Notes under the pieces: generated by a model | Seen by the model: only the letters and a program-made list of their open reading frames with translations | Databases searched by the model: none | Told to the model about the DNA's origin: nothing | Translations under genes and position numbers: made by a program | Shown: positions 15,788 through 27,000 of the stretch, in pieces | Layout of the letters: the number at the start of each line of letters is the position of its first letter | Numbering within the stretch: position 1 is the first letter of the stretch | DNA from: Terrimonas sp. | GTDB lineage: Bacteria; Bacteroidota; Bacteroidia; Chitinophagales; Chitinophagaceae | NCBI GenBank assembly: GCA_016125075.1 | Contig: WGMO01000028.1 | Coordinates: forward strand, 1-40,572 | Reading direction: 5' to 3' | Length of the DNA: 40,572 bases

Positions 15788-17794
15788 TTATCGCTGTAAA
15801 ACCTTGAATTCGGTACGCCTGTTCTTGGCCCTTCCTTCAGGGTTATCGGTTCCATCTGGTTTTTCATTCGGGGCCACCGGCATGGTTTCACCATACCCTT
15901 TCGCTACCAGTTGTTCCTGTTTCACCCCTTTGCTCAATAAATATTCAACAACGGACCTTGCCCTTGCTTCGGAAAGGTTCATATTATACATATCATCCCC
16001 TTTGCCATCGGTATGCCCACCGATTTCCAGCACTGCATTGGGTTTCTTTAACATCTTTTCTGCCAACTCATCGAGGTAAACAAATGATTCCTGTTTTATA
16101 CTGGAGCTGTCATAGTCAAAGTAGATATTGGGAATTTCTTCCACCGTACCCACGGGTGGCGGGAAGACCGGTTCGAGGCAAATGGCGGGGTTCTTCAACT
16201 GTGTCACCATCACATCATCGGGCCCCCGGAAATCGATCCGCCCATCTTCATAACCCGGAGAACTGGCAACAGCCACCAGGGGCTGAAACTCATCCATCGT
16301 AAAAGAATAAGCGCCATCATCACCCGTGGTCCGGGTCATGACAGTTGTATTACTAGCAGGATCTATGATATTGACGGTGGCCCCGGGCAATGGCGCTTTA
16401 TCATCACAGGAAATAACCATTCCTGAAACCTGTTTTACGGTAAATGATTTTTTAACAGTAAATAATTCAAGGCAACAGGCTGCTTCACGGTCGGAACTGA
16501 TCATCACATCCCCCAGGATATTCCGGGCATCCCCCCTGCTGACAAAATAAATATCATCTTTCACCGAATTAACAGGGTATCCCAAATTGACAGGTTCTGA
16601 CCATGCACCGGGTTTTCCCTTGCTGATGAAGAAATCAAAACCTCCCATGCCTACCCTGCCATTGGTGGAAAATACCAGGCTGCCGGAAGGTGCATGGTAA
16701 AAAGGAGCTTCTTCATCATATTTCGTATTGATGGAAGGCCCCAGGTTGACGGGATTGGCAACATTTCCGGAAGCATCGATATCTGCCATCCAGAGATCAA
16801 ATCCACCCTGTCCTGATTCCCGGTTGCTCGCAAATAATAAATGTTTGCCATCGGGCATGACAAAGGGCTGCTGCGCACTATACCCCGGTACATTGATATC
16901 CGTTCCCAGCATGCGGGGCTCGGACCAGTTTCCGCCCTCTTTACGACTTGAATAAATGGAAGCGATCTTGTTGCCTTCCTGCAAAACCCAGCGGGTCAGA
17001 AACAGGGTATTGCCATCGGGCGATACAGCAAGAACACCCTGTTGCATGCCATTATCCTGTGGTAAGCCCGAGCGCACCACATTGGTAAGGGCCCCTCCTT
17101 CATAAACAGCCTCGTAAACCCTGTTGGCATGTACAGCATTGTTTTGCGCCATTGAATCCGGCCGGGTTGATGTAAAATATAATGTGTTGCTACCTGACCA
17201 TACGGGAGCATAATTAGCGCCCTGGGCGGCAGCATCAGCAGATTTCCGGACGACATACAAGGGCAGGTCCTTCCTGTTTAACTGCTGCTGGATGAATTGC
17301 AGGTTAGCGATCTCTCTTTTTGCCGATTCACTATATTCGTCGTTACTGCGGTAGTCAGCAAGAAATGCGGAAAACTCCTGCTGTGCCTCGGAAAAATTAC
17401 CTAAGGCCCTTAACGATGCTGCATAATGATATCGCGCCAGCGGAAAGGATGCACCGTACATTTCCACAACCGATTTGTATTTGGGTGCTGCTTTTTCATG
17501 ATAGTGAAGCAGCCTGTAACTTTCTGCCAGGTTATAGAGCGCCTGTTCTTTACTGCTTACAACTGCCTGTTTAGCGGATTTTTTGGAGGAAGCCTGTTCC
17601 GTATACGGGTTATACTCGTTTTTTGAACCCTTCATCTTTGTGGTGCCCAGGTATTTTTCATAATACTCCGCGGCTGAGTTATAATCCGCTTTCCTGAAAT
17701 AATTATCCGCCGCTTTCAGGTAATCGTAGGTAAACTGTGCAGGGGCCTGGATGCTGATGAAGACGACGAGTAATCCTGTAATAAATTTTTTCAT
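15788..17794 (-). CDS. porE: PorE-like TPR / beta-propeller / OmpA protein
   Basis: 668 aa with a Sec signal (MKKFITGLLVVFISIQAPAQ). Domains in order: TPR repeats (~24-160; YYEKYLG, ALYNLAESYRLLHYHEKAAP), a PD40/WD40-like propeller (~190-450; LYFTSTRPDS, HLLFASNRESGQGGFDLWMA), a carboxypeptidase-regulatory-like domain (~455-545; SGMVISCDDKAPLPGATVNI), and an OmpA peptidoglycan-binding domain (~555-668; IGGHTDGKGDDMYNMNLSEA). This is the architecture of PorE, which links the type IX machinery to peptidoglycan. The signal lacks a lipobox cysteine, unlike lipoprotein PorE. Gaps to both neighbours are under 45 bp. It could be an operon-specific paralogue rather than the core PorE. Confidence 0.85.
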   Translation of the reverse strand: MKKFITGLLVVFISIQAPAQFTYDYLKAADNYFRKADYNSAAEYYEKYLGTTKMKGSKNEYNPYTEQASSKKSAKQAVVSSKEQALYNLAESYRLLHYHEKAAPKYKSVVEMYGASFPLARYHYAASLRALGNFSEAQQEFSAFLADYRSNDEYSESAKREIANLQFIQQQLNRKDLPLYVVRKSADAAAQGANYAPVWSGSNTLYFTSTRPDSMAQNNAVHANRVYEAVYEGGALTNVVRSGLPQDNGMQQGVLAVSPDGNTLFLTRWVLQEGNKIASIYSSRKEGGNWSEPRMLGTDINVPGYSAQQPFVMPDGKHLLFASNRESGQGGFDLWMADIDASGNVANPVNLGPSINTKYDEEAPFYHAPSGSLVFSTNGRVGMGGFDFFISKGKPGAWSEPVNLGYPVNSVKDDIYFVSRGDARNILGDVMISSDREAACCLELFTVKKSFTVKQVSGMVISCDDKAPLPGATVNIIDPASNTTVMTRTTGDDGAYSFTMDEFQPLVAVASSPGYEDGRIDFRGPDDVMVTQLKNPAICLEPVFPPPVGTVEEIPNIYFDYDSSSIKQESFVYLDELAEKMLKKPNAVLEIGGHTDGKGDDMYNMNLSEARARSVVEYLLSKGVKQEQLVAKGYGETMPVAPNEKPDGTDNPEGRAKNRRTEFKVLQR

Positions 17795-17836
17795 ATCAGT
17801 GCTGTTACAATAAAGAATAATTAGTTGTCTTTTATT

Positions 17837-18862
17837 TTATAACCTCGGGCAGACAAATTCGACCTCTGGTGTTTTAACTGATTTTCTTCCGATAAATGTC
17901 AAAGAGATCTCAAAACTGTTTGTCCCTTTTACCAGTTTGCCCAGGTCGGAAGTATTTACGTCATAAGCTGCGCTGATCAAAAGATTGTTGTATGTAAACC
18001 CTACGAACGGTGAAAGGGCATCATCGAAACGGTAATTTACCCCGATCATGAAATCGTTGGAGGCATTGACTTTCACCTTGCCATAAGCACCCAGCATCGT
18101 TTCGGTGGCCGTTCCCTGTTTCAGGAACAAGGCATTGGGCGTAATGCTGAACTGGTCATTGATATTGATCCTGGCACCGGCATGAAAAGTATGCCGCATG
18201 GGTAACCTTGCATTGCCATAGGCGCTGAATTTATCTTCAGGCCTGGTCAGGTGCGAAACGGCATACCCGCCAAAGAAATTGGTTTTCTTGCCCGGTTGTG
18301 CGTCATAGTACATAACACCGGCACCGGCATCAAAATTGGAATTTTTGCTGTTGATCACTTCGCTGGATGGGTTGGATGAACTATAGCCGGTTACCGGGTT
18401 CCATTGATCCCCAAATGTGAGTTTGGAAGGATCAAAGCGCCGCTGGATAAAACCCAATTGCAGTCCAAATACCAATCTCTTAAATTCCTGCGGACCAAAA
18501 CGCACTCCTGTATAAGCCACATTCCCGTATGCCGTGGTATAGGTATACCCGCCATCACCTGCTTTCTGGCTCAGGATACTGCCGCCAAAATTGATATGCT
18601 TATCGGTGGTAAGGTCAAGCGATACACCCGGTGTTTTGAAAGGTGCACTTACATTGCCCCATTGGTTCCTGTAGATACCCGAAACCCGGTACGTACCGTC
18701 AAAGGCTCCGGTCAAAGCCGGGTTGAGCCAGGAAGGGTACACATAATACTGGGAGAAATGGGGATCAACCTGTGCCCGGCCCTCCTGGCTGGCACTGAAA
18801 AATGCAAGGCTAAAAAACATTACATTCCTGAAGATCCGCAACTGTAAATTTTTCTTACACAT
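17837..18862 (-). CDS. PorP/SprF family type IX secretion outer-membrane protein (third gene of the operon)
   Basis: 341 aa with a signal peptide ending near GRAQ. The mature N-terminus VDPHFSQYYVYPSWLNPALT is the family opening, followed by YRVSGIYRNQWGNVSAPFKT and alternating barrel strands to GTNSFEISLTFIGRK. It lies 18 bp downstream of the 1705-aa adhesin gene, the same relation as sprF to sprB in gliding Flavobacteria. A role as the outer-membrane partner for that adhesin is therefore likely by analogy. It is clearly diverged from the other PorP/SprF protein at 14734-15762. Confidence 0.9.
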   Translation of the reverse strand: MCKKNLQLRIFRNVMFFSLAFFSASQEGRAQVDPHFSQYYVYPSWLNPALTGAFDGTYRVSGIYRNQWGNVSAPFKTPGVSLDLTTDKHINFGGSILSQKAGDGGYTYTTAYGNVAYTGVRFGPQEFKRLVFGLQLGFIQRRFDPSKLTFGDQWNPVTGYSSSNPSSEVINSKNSNFDAGAGVMYYDAQPGKKTNFFGGYAVSHLTRPEDKFSAYGNARLPMRHTFHAGARININDQFSITPNALFLKQGTATETMLGAYGKVKVNASNDFMIGVNYRFDDALSPFVGFTYNNLLISAAYDVNTSDLGKLVKGTNSFEISLTFIGRKSVKTPEVEFVCPRL

Positions 18863-18880
18863 AAGCTTGATTTGGTTGTA

Positions 18881-21800
18881 TTATCGAACTATAGTTAATG
18901 AGCCCGTTAACGGCTTAAATCCATTTTTTAACGTGATGACATAATAATAAGCTGCCACCGGCAGGGGCCGGCCATTATACGTCCCGTCCCAGGGTTCCGG
19001 GTACCCATTCGATTTATAAAGCAGCTGTCCATACCTGTTATATATCTCTACCGTTGCTCCGGGATAATCCGACAGATTGGTGATGACCCAGGTGTCATTG
19101 ATACCGTCCCCGTTCGGAGAAAATGCATTCGGCACTATCACTTGTTTCAGTATCTTGACGGAAATGAAATCGGAAGCGTTACAATTACCCTGCCCCGTGG
19201 CGGTGAGGGTATAGGTCTGGTCGTAGTCAGCAACCAGCAGGGGTTTTAATAAAGTGGGATCCGGAAAATCACCGGCGGGCGTCCATAAGAAACTCAGCGA
19301 AGGGTCGTTCACGGTTGGGTTGAACTGAATGGTGGTTCCCTGTGGCACCACAAAAGAAGGACCGGCATCAATTACGGGTTGTAAGTAGACGACAACCGGC
19401 ATCACAAAAGGATCAGAACTACAACCCGCTGCATTGGTCACGGTCAGGGATACATTATAATCACCCGGCAGGTTATACCGTTTCACAGGATTTTGCAGGG
19501 TTGAATTACTGCCATCTGCAAAATTCCAATTCCAGCTTTGAAGGGTGCTGGCTGCATCCGTACTGAGATCTGTAAATATATTATCGGTGCCCTGGCAAAG
19601 GGTATCGGGTGAAACATTGAATTCCGCCACGGGTTTGTTAAAGAAGGAAGCCAGCGGCTGGTTGGCGGTATTGACACAGCCGAATGATGAGGTAGCTGTT
19701 AATGTTACCCCGTAAATGCCGGAAGAAGCATATACATGCGTTGGATTAGCCGCCGTACTGGTATTCCCGTCCCCGAAATTCCAGAGATAGGTTAAGGCTG
19801 CATTGTCCGGCACGGCAGAGAGGTTGGTGAACCCGGCTGCACCACCCGGCATACAGATTGCAGCCGGCAGGCTGAAACCTGCTACGGGTATTGCATGGAC
19901 AGCGATATTAGCTGTTGCCATATCACTGACACATCCCCTGTCGCTGATGGCGGTGAGTTGGATCGTATAATTATTAAAGGTCGAATAGGTATGTGTAAAG
20001 GGATTGCCATTGGTATTGGATGCCGTTGTGCCGTCACCAAAATCCCAGTTCCAGTTCACGATACTGCCGGAAGGTATTCCCGAATTGTCGGCGATGGAGG
20101 CAAACTGGTCAAGACAGATATCCGCATCCACATTAAAGGCAGCAGCCGGTTTTGGAAACACGGTGATGGTGGTAGCAATGGAGTCGCTGCATCCACCATT
20201 GGTGGTAAACACATACCAGATCGTATGGGTGCCGGCTCCCGCAACTGCGGGTGTAAAGGTTCCGGCCGCATCAGTGCCGGGTCCGCGATAAAGGGCCGTT
20301 CCTGTCACCCCATTGGTCACTGCTGCATTGGCCACTGAAACAGCGGCGATATTTTCACATACACTGTTCTGGGCACCGTAGGTCAGCAGGGGTCTTACAC
20401 TCAAGGGTGTTGTGATACTCGTATCACCGGTACAACCATCACTGGATGTCACCGTCAGCTGTATCGTATAATTTCCTTCACTGTAATTATGAGTCGGGTT
20501 TTGTAGGGTGGAGGTATTGGGATTACCGGCGTTGGCATTGGCATCTCCGAAATCCCATAGATAATTCGTAAAGGTTTGGGCATCCGCAATAGTGGGAGCA
20601 CCGGTAAATTGAATCTGTCCATTGGTCGGCAAACATCCCCCGGCCGGGAATGTAAAATTCACCACCGGTTTGGCACTCACATGAATCGTTTGGGAAACAG
20701 AGTCGGTACAACCTCCCGTGGTTGTGAATACATACCAGATGGTATAGTCACCTGCACCCGCAAGCGCAGGTGTGAACAAACCTGCTGCATCTGTACCCGG
20801 TCCGCGGTAAACGGCCGTTCCGGTTACACCATTGACAGCAGAGCCATAGGCAATCGAAAAGGCAGGAATATTTTCGCAGGCACTGTTCAGTGCAGGATAA
20901 TCCAATAAAGGTTTTACCGAAAGGGTGGTAGTGACGATGGAATCATATACACAACCATCACTGGAGGTAACGGTCAGTTGAATGGCATAATTTCCTTCTC
21001 CGTAATTATGGGTCGGATCGGGAAGGGTTGAGGTATTCGGGTTGCCGGCATTCGCATTCGGATCGCCAAAATCCCATTGATAAGCGGTCAATGTCTGGGC
21101 ATCTGAAATCGAGGATGTGTTGGTAAACTGCACCTGTCCATTGGTGGGCAGGCATCCCGGACCCGACAGTGTGAAACTGACATCGGGCCGTGCACTTACA
21201 TGTATGGTTTGTGAAATCGAGTCGGAACAACCGGCCGTAGAGGTAAATACGTACCAGATAATATGATCACCGGTACCTGCAGCCGAAGGCGTAAATAACC
21301 CCGCCGCATCGGTACCCGGTCCCCGGTAGATCCCTGTACCCGGAACGCCATTCAGCACGACGGCATTGGCAACAGATAGGGGTGTAGCATTGATACAAAC
21401 CGGCAGGATGGCTGTTGTGGGTATATCCAATAATGGTTTCAGGTTAAATGTCACCGTTTCTGTGGTATCCCTTACACAACCATTGGCCGTTGTTGCACTG
21501 AAATTGATGGTATAGGCACCTTCCAGGAAATCATGGGTGGGACTTTGCAGGGCCGACGTATTCGGGTTGGCACCTGTTGCATTTGCATCGCCGAAATCCC
21601 AGGCATAATTGGCAAGGGCCTGCCCGTCGGGCACGGAAACATTACCGGTAAACTGTACCTGGCCATTGGCATCAATACAACCCGCCGGATAAGAGAAATC
21701 GACAGCCGGACGGGCATAAACGATCACGTTCCTTGAAACCGTATCACTGATACAAACGTCGCTGCTTTTGGATACATGCCGGATCGTGTAACTGCCATAG

Positions 21801-23998
21801 GCAGGATAGGTATAATTCAGCGACGCACCGGATGTTACCGTTTGCACATCACCGTTACCAAAATCCCAGTACCATTCATTTACAGAGATACTGGCATTGA
21901 CGGATGCGGTATCCGTTATCGTAAAGGCAGCGCCTTCGCAAACGGTGGCCGGTGTTATTTCAAAATCAGCCGGTGGCTTGTCATAAATCGTGATCGTTTT
22001 GCTGGTATCGCTCACACAACCTTCGGTGGACACCACATTTAACCCGATGGTATGTACACCGGGTGGCAATAAAATATCCTGGTTCTGGCCTGCCAGGTTC
22101 AGCGGCCCCGGGAAGTTCCAGTTGAAGGCACCGATGGTAAAATTATTGGTGGTAGCACTGTTGCCCATGAAATGTACGGTATCGAGCGTACAGCCGGAAT
22201 GCATGAAACTAAAATCAGCAATGGGCTTTTCCTTGACAATGATCTGAATGAAAAGGTCTTCCCGGTTATAACAGTTTTCAATACTCGGATGGTATCCCCT
22301 GATGGGCAGGTAAAACGTATCGGCGGTATTGAAGGAATAGGTGCCGGGCAGGCTGTATTTATAATAGGTAACCCCATTGACCAAAACGGTATTCACCAGT
22401 ACAGGTGAATTGTCGGTTACATCGGCGCTGGGGGTGATGACGGTTGATAGCTGGCTCAGCAACCAGTCAATCCTGGTAGGCTGGTATGCCATAAGCACGG
22501 ATAATTCGACTGGTGTATTGGTACAGGTAAAGCGGTGCTCCTGAACAGAAGGGTCAAGGGTATTATGAATGGAGCTCAGGGCACTCAGGTTATTGATCCT
22601 GGTCCCGGCATTATACCCATAGCTTTCCACACTGCCCAACCCGTAAGTAATGGCCGTGAAAGCAGAATCACAGGTCACAATACATTGTGCCTGGGCCGCA
22701 CTCCAACGCTTGACCACGACGGTATAGTTGGCCGCCTGCGGATGAACATAAGAATAGTCAAAGGTGGCACTTCCATCGATCCTGATAGAACCAACAGCGG
22801 CGGTGGGCACTACCATGGTAAGGTAATTGACCGTAATATTTTCCCGGGTGTTTCGGTAGAAACCAATTCGCTTGATGCCCTGTTCAATCGGACTGATATA
22901 GATCATTTCCGGGTCCCCTACTCCGCCCCCCATACAACCGCCACCGGTCATGAACTGTGCCACCATGATCGGCTTATCGGCCAGGATATCATCGGCAGTA
23001 GTGCTTTCAAAAAAATAATAAGCCCCTGCCTGCAGACCCGTCAGCACCACACCATTTCTTTTGACCACGGTTGTCGGGTCCTTCACCAGCACTTTGTATG
23101 AATTCGTCATGAACTGGTTAGCGCTGGTTGACCTTGATGTTGGCGTGGTAAGATACCGCTTGCCCCAGGCCTGGGTAGGGAATAATTGCTGATTATCGTT
23201 ATCACCTCCCCCGCTTCCGCAACTGATGGGGTTGGTTGTCCTGCTGCTGCCGGAAAAGGCTGCCACAGGGTAGCATTCACCCGCTGCATTACCAATGGAT
23301 TTGAATTTAGTGCCCGACACTTCCAGTGCATCCGACCCGTTTGTTGGGTTGGCACCAATGATCTGGTAGATCTGGCCTTTGTTCAGTGTGACATTAAAAG
23401 GCACACCCGGTGGCTTTCCGTTCCGGGTCAATACCGAGGGGGTGATCTCCACCACGGTATTATCATGATTGGCCACCACATAGGCCCAGGAGAAACAGTT
23501 ATTCGCATACCGCTGTTTACTGTTGATGGAAATATAGGAATACCCCCAGGTATCCGTTGGCATCAGCATGGTAGCTCCCGAGGAAGCAGAACCGAAAGTA
23601 TGTGCATAGGCCACGATGGGCACATCACTTTCAATATGAATACCCCGGTCGAATACCCCTTCCCCGCCTGTACCCCCGAAACTCGGTGGTACGGAATACA
23701 GTCGGCAGTCGTTGGTACCGTTCTTGGGCAAATAAAGACTGGCCATCACTGTACCGGCCGGTACAAAATAGTTCTGGACATAGGCGGTGCTGTTAATGGT
23801 CACCGTTACATTCGCGTCCTGTTCGGCACTGAAATACAATACCATTTCCTGGCTATTGCTCTGTCCCGGTTCCATGAACTGATGGTGACCGTATCCCACC
23901 CAGAAATCCTTTCCTTTGTTGGAAAGGTTCTGGGCCCGGACAGATTGCCACAGGAAAAACAACAATATGATACTCAAAAACTTCATCATCGGATTCAT
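18881..23998 (-). CDS. Giant PKD-repeat surface adhesin with type B sorting domain
   Basis: 1705 aa. A signal peptide (MNPMMKFLSIILLFFLWQSV, then RAQ) is followed by an IgGFc-binding-like region (~28-500) that begins KGKDFWVGYGHHQF and contains IHIESDVPIVAYAH. About eight PKD-type domains follow, with WDFG or similar motifs near residues ~628, 707, 800, 974, 1145, 1318, 1405 and 1490; three form tandem ~175-aa units. The C-terminus (~1620-1705) is a gliding-motility-associated/type B sorting domain with VPNAFSPNGDGINDTWVI and YNRYGQLLYKS...WDGTYNG. The protein should be exported through the type IX system to the cell surface. It shares its N-terminal region with the C-terminal third of the upstream adhesin. 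Confidence 0.9.
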   Translation of the reverse strand: MNPMMKFLSIILLFFLWQSVRAQNLSNKGKDFWVGYGHHQFMEPGQSNSQEMVLYFSAEQDANVTVTINSTAYVQNYFVPAGTVMASLYLPKNGTNDCRLYSVPPSFGGTGGEGVFDRGIHIESDVPIVAYAHTFGSASSGATMLMPTDTWGYSYISINSKQRYANNCFSWAYVVANHDNTVVEITPSVLTRNGKPPGVPFNVTLNKGQIYQIIGANPTNGSDALEVSGTKFKSIGNAAGECYPVAAFSGSSRTTNPISCGSGGGDNDNQQLFPTQAWGKRYLTTPTSRSTSANQFMTNSYKVLVKDPTTVVKRNGVVLTGLQAGAYYFFESTTADDILADKPIMVAQFMTGGGCMGGGVGDPEMIYISPIEQGIKRIGFYRNTRENITVNYLTMVVPTAAVGSIRIDGSATFDYSYVHPQAANYTVVVKRWSAAQAQCIVTCDSAFTAITYGLGSVESYGYNAGTRINNLSALSSIHNTLDPSVQEHRFTCTNTPVELSVLMAYQPTRIDWLLSQLSTVITPSADVTDNSPVLVNTVLVNGVTYYKYSLPGTYSFNTADTFYLPIRGYHPSIENCYNREDLFIQIIVKEKPIADFSFMHSGCTLDTVHFMGNSATTNNFTIGAFNWNFPGPLNLAGQNQDILLPPGVHTIGLNVVSTEGCVSDTSKTITIYDKPPADFEITPATVCEGAAFTITDTASVNASISVNEWYWDFGNGDVQTVTSGASLNYTYPAYGSYTIRHVSKSSDVCISDTVSRNVIVYARPAVDFSYPAGCIDANGQVQFTGNVSVPDGQALANYAWDFGDANATGANPNTSALQSPTHDFLEGAYTINFSATTANGCVRDTTETVTFNLKPLLDIPTTAILPVCINATPLSVANAVVLNGVPGTGIYRGPGTDAAGLFTPSAAGTGDHIIWYVFTSTAGCSDSISQTIHVSARPDVSFTLSGPGCLPTNGQVQFTNTSSISDAQTLTAYQWDFGDPNANAGNPNTSTLPDPTHNYGEGNYAIQLTVTSSDGCVYDSIVTTTLSVKPLLDYPALNSACENIPAFSIAYGSAVNGVTGTAVYRGPGTDAAGLFTPALAGAGDYTIWYVFTTTGGCTDSVSQTIHVSAKPVVNFTFPAGGCLPTNGQIQFTGAPTIADAQTFTNYLWDFGDANANAGNPNTSTLQNPTHNYSEGNYTIQLTVTSSDGCTGDTSITTPLSVRPLLTYGAQNSVCENIAAVSVANAAVTNGVTGTALYRGPGTDAAGTFTPAVAGAGTHTIWYVFTTNGGCSDSIATTITVFPKPAAAFNVDADICLDQFASIADNSGIPSGSIVNWNWDFGDGTTASNTNGNPFTHTYSTFNNYTIQLTAISDRGCVSDMATANIAVHAIPVAGFSLPAAICMPGGAAGFTNLSAVPDNAALTYLWNFGDGNTSTAANPTHVYASSGIYGVTLTATSSFGCVNTANQPLASFFNKPVAEFNVSPDTLCQGTDNIFTDLSTDAASTLQSWNWNFADGSNSTLQNPVKRYNLPGDYNVSLTVTNAAGCSSDPFVMPVVVYLQPVIDAGPSFVVPQGTTIQFNPTVNDPSLSFLWTPAGDFPDPTLLKPLLVADYDQTYTLTATGQGNCNASDFISVKILKQVIVPNAFSPNGDGINDTWVITNLSDYPGATVEIYNRYGQLLYKSNGYPEPWDGTYNGRPLPVAAYYYVITLKNGFKPLTGSLTIVR
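20150..21720 (-). repeat. Three tandem ~525-bp repeats within the 1705-aa adhesin gene
   Basis: Each unit encodes about 175 residues: a PKD domain (WDFGDANATG, WDFGDPNANAG or WDFGDANANAG) followed by a second domain with YRGPGTDAAGLFTP and DSISQTIHVSA. The WDFG motifs lie near 21600, 21075 and 20555, giving regular ~520-525 bp steps. Boundaries are approximate. Such DNA-level repeats can change number by recombination. Confidence 0.75.
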
Positions 23999-24024
23999 AA
24001 AATGGGTACTTGCTATTTTTTTAT

Positions 24025-27000
24025 TTACCGGATCAGGTTAATCGAACCTTTCTTCAGCATTTTCGTTCCGTCGTTCAGCGTGATATCACATACATACATA
24101 TATACACCAGCCGGTTGGGCCTTCCCTTTATAGGTTCCGTCCCAGGCTGTATTCTGGTTCCTCGATTCGAATATCTTTTCACCCCACTGGTTGAACACTG
24201 CAAAACGGAGGTCCCTGATCACATATCCATACACGCGCAGTACATCATTCAGGCCATCCCCGTTCGGCGTAAAGCTGTTCGGGATATAGACCTGGTCGGT
24301 TAGGGTTTTACCCGTTACCGGTGCGGATATGGCCGGCACACAACCACCGTTGGCCCTGACGATCAGTGTTACAGAGGTCAGCGGTTGCAGGCCAGTGATC
24401 GTATGTGTTAAACCGTTAGCACCAGAAGAGGGTATTTGCCATGTGGCACCATTATCGGTTGACACTTCATAGCCGGTGGCATTCGGTACGGCATTCCACC
24501 TGAACCTGATCAGGTTTGCACCCAGTGAATCGACGGTTACCACCGGTGTCACCAGGTTGGGAAGGATGATCACAATGGCCCGTTTGCGGCTATTCCCAAC
24601 GCAACCATTCACAATCGCTTCAGCATAGATGACTACGGTTCCATTTACATTATTCACGGTATAGCTGTTCCCGGTTCCCAGTAAGGTGCCTCCGCTGGAA
24701 GCATCATACCAGTTGTAAGTGGCCCCTGAAACCGGGTTTTGTACGGTAAAGGTGGCATTGTCACCCGGGCAAACGGCCAATGAATCATTGACCAGTGCCG
24801 GTACAACTTTCGGGTTCACCACAACCGCTTTGGTGGAATCACCCACACAACCGTCATCTGCAATACCGCTCAGCATCACATTATAACTGCCCGCTGTGGT
24901 AAACACATTGGTCGGGTTTTGTGTAGTGGAGGAATTACCGTCACCAAAATCCCAGCTCCACTGGCTCACCGGCACACCGTTGGAAGTAGAGGAAGCACCC
25001 GTGAACATCACCGGTTCCCCTTCACAAACCGGTGCACTGACCGTAAAGTCAGTAGCAGGAGCCGGTATAACGGTAACAGGCACTGTAATATCCAGCCTGC
25101 TGTTACAGCTTTCGATACTCGGATGCGAAATGGTTACCGGAACGAGGAAGGTCCCAGTTCCGCTGAACATATAATCCTGTGGAATCGTGTATTGGTAATA
25201 CCAGTTGCTGCCAATCAGTGTAGAATCGACCGGAGCAGGGTTGGTCTGCACTACATCCGTATTCGGCGAAAGACCGGCCACCTGGCTCAGCTGCCATACC
25301 AGTTCTGTCGGCTTCACAGAGATCAGGACATTGAACCTGAATGGTGTCCCTTCGCAGGTATAATCGCTGGTAGCTGTGGTACTGTAAACATTCGTGATGG
25401 AGGTGATCGCATTCAGGTTCTTAACCAGTGTACCCGCATTATAACCATAGCTTTCTACGCTGCCCAGGCCATACGTAATAGCGGTGAAGGCAGAATCTGA
25501 TTGTATAATATGCTGGCCGGCCACAGCGCCAAGGTTATGCCGGATACAGGTATATCCCGGAAGGAAAGGATGCGGGAATACATCCGTAAACGTACTGTTG
25601 CCATCGATGGTGAGGCTGGATAAACCGGCATTGGGAATCACCACATTGATATAATTGGAGGTGATAGCGCTTTCGTCGGTATTGTAGAACACTGCTTTTT
25701 TGATACCCTGTTCCACGGGGCTGATATAGATCATTTCCGGATCTCCGTTACCGGTAGCTGTTACGCCCGGGCACTGGTTTGCACTGGTCGACACCATATA
25801 TTGGGCCACGAGTACCGGCTGGTCTGCTTCGATGGAAACAGCACCGTTCGGGCCATTGCCCTGGGTAGTATTGAATTGGTAATAATTTCCGGGCACATTC
25901 AAGGTTGCCTGGTTCAATGCCACCCCGTTTACGGTGACCACCGTATTGGGATCCTTCACCAATACCCTGAACAGGTTAGAATTATACAGTGTATTGGAAG
26001 TCGAATTGGCTGTTGCAAAGCTAAGGTATTTTTTACCCCAGGCCTGGTTCGGGAACACCTGCTGGATGAAATTATCTCCATTTGTCGTATAACAAATGGC
26101 CGTCCTGCTGCTTCCGGAGAATACAGCAATCGGGTTACACTTGCCTTCGCTGTTCGGAATCGATTTCACTTTGCTGCCGGTCATATCTGTACCGACGGCA
26201 CCATTGATCGTACCCATGACATTATATACCTCTCCTTTGTTCAGGTATACCTGGAAGGGAACACCGGCTGGCCTCCCACCTTTGGTTGTAACGGAAGGAG
26301 TAATTTCCACCAATGTGCTATCCCTGTCTGCAACAACATAGAACCAGGAATAAGAACCTGCCCCGCCTGCCGGATAATATTGTGAAGAGTTCAGGGTCAC
26401 ATATTCATAGCCATAGGTACCAGTGGGCAGTAACATGCTTGCTCCGGAATTCGCACCCTGGTAAATATGTGCATAAGCAACAATGGGAACATCACTTTCA
26501 ATACTGATACCCCTGTTGAATAAACCTTCATCGGTAAGCCTTGCATCCACCAGCCCGGATTCCGGCATCAGGTCACTGACCTTCACCGTATTGGCCGGAA
26601 TGGCATAGTGACGGACCCATTGTGTGCCGTTCACCTTCACCGTTACATTGGCAGAATCTTCAGCGCTCAGGTATAATACCATATCCTGGCCATTGGTACT
26701 AAAACCATAATGGTGACCATACCCCACCCAGAAACGCCTGCCCCTATTGGAGGTATCGGTACTCAATACCAGATCATCCGGTGGTGGCGGTGGCGCAATA
26801 CCATCCGTCATCCCGGTAAACTTATCCATAAAGGACAGCTCCTGTTCCGATATCACATTATTATAGGTTTCTACCGAACTTGTGGAAGCAATAATCCAGG
26901 CATTGGATGCATCTGTTCTTCCCAGTTTAACAGTCGGTTCGGAAGGGATATCCCTTAACCATGGATCAATATAAAACTGCTGCATGGTATAATTTGAAGG

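Noticed and set aside
23186-24133. 315-codon plus-strand open frame
   Set aside because: It is antisense across the ends of the two adhesin genes, including conserved IgGFc-like and sorting-domain sequence; composition is not protein-like.
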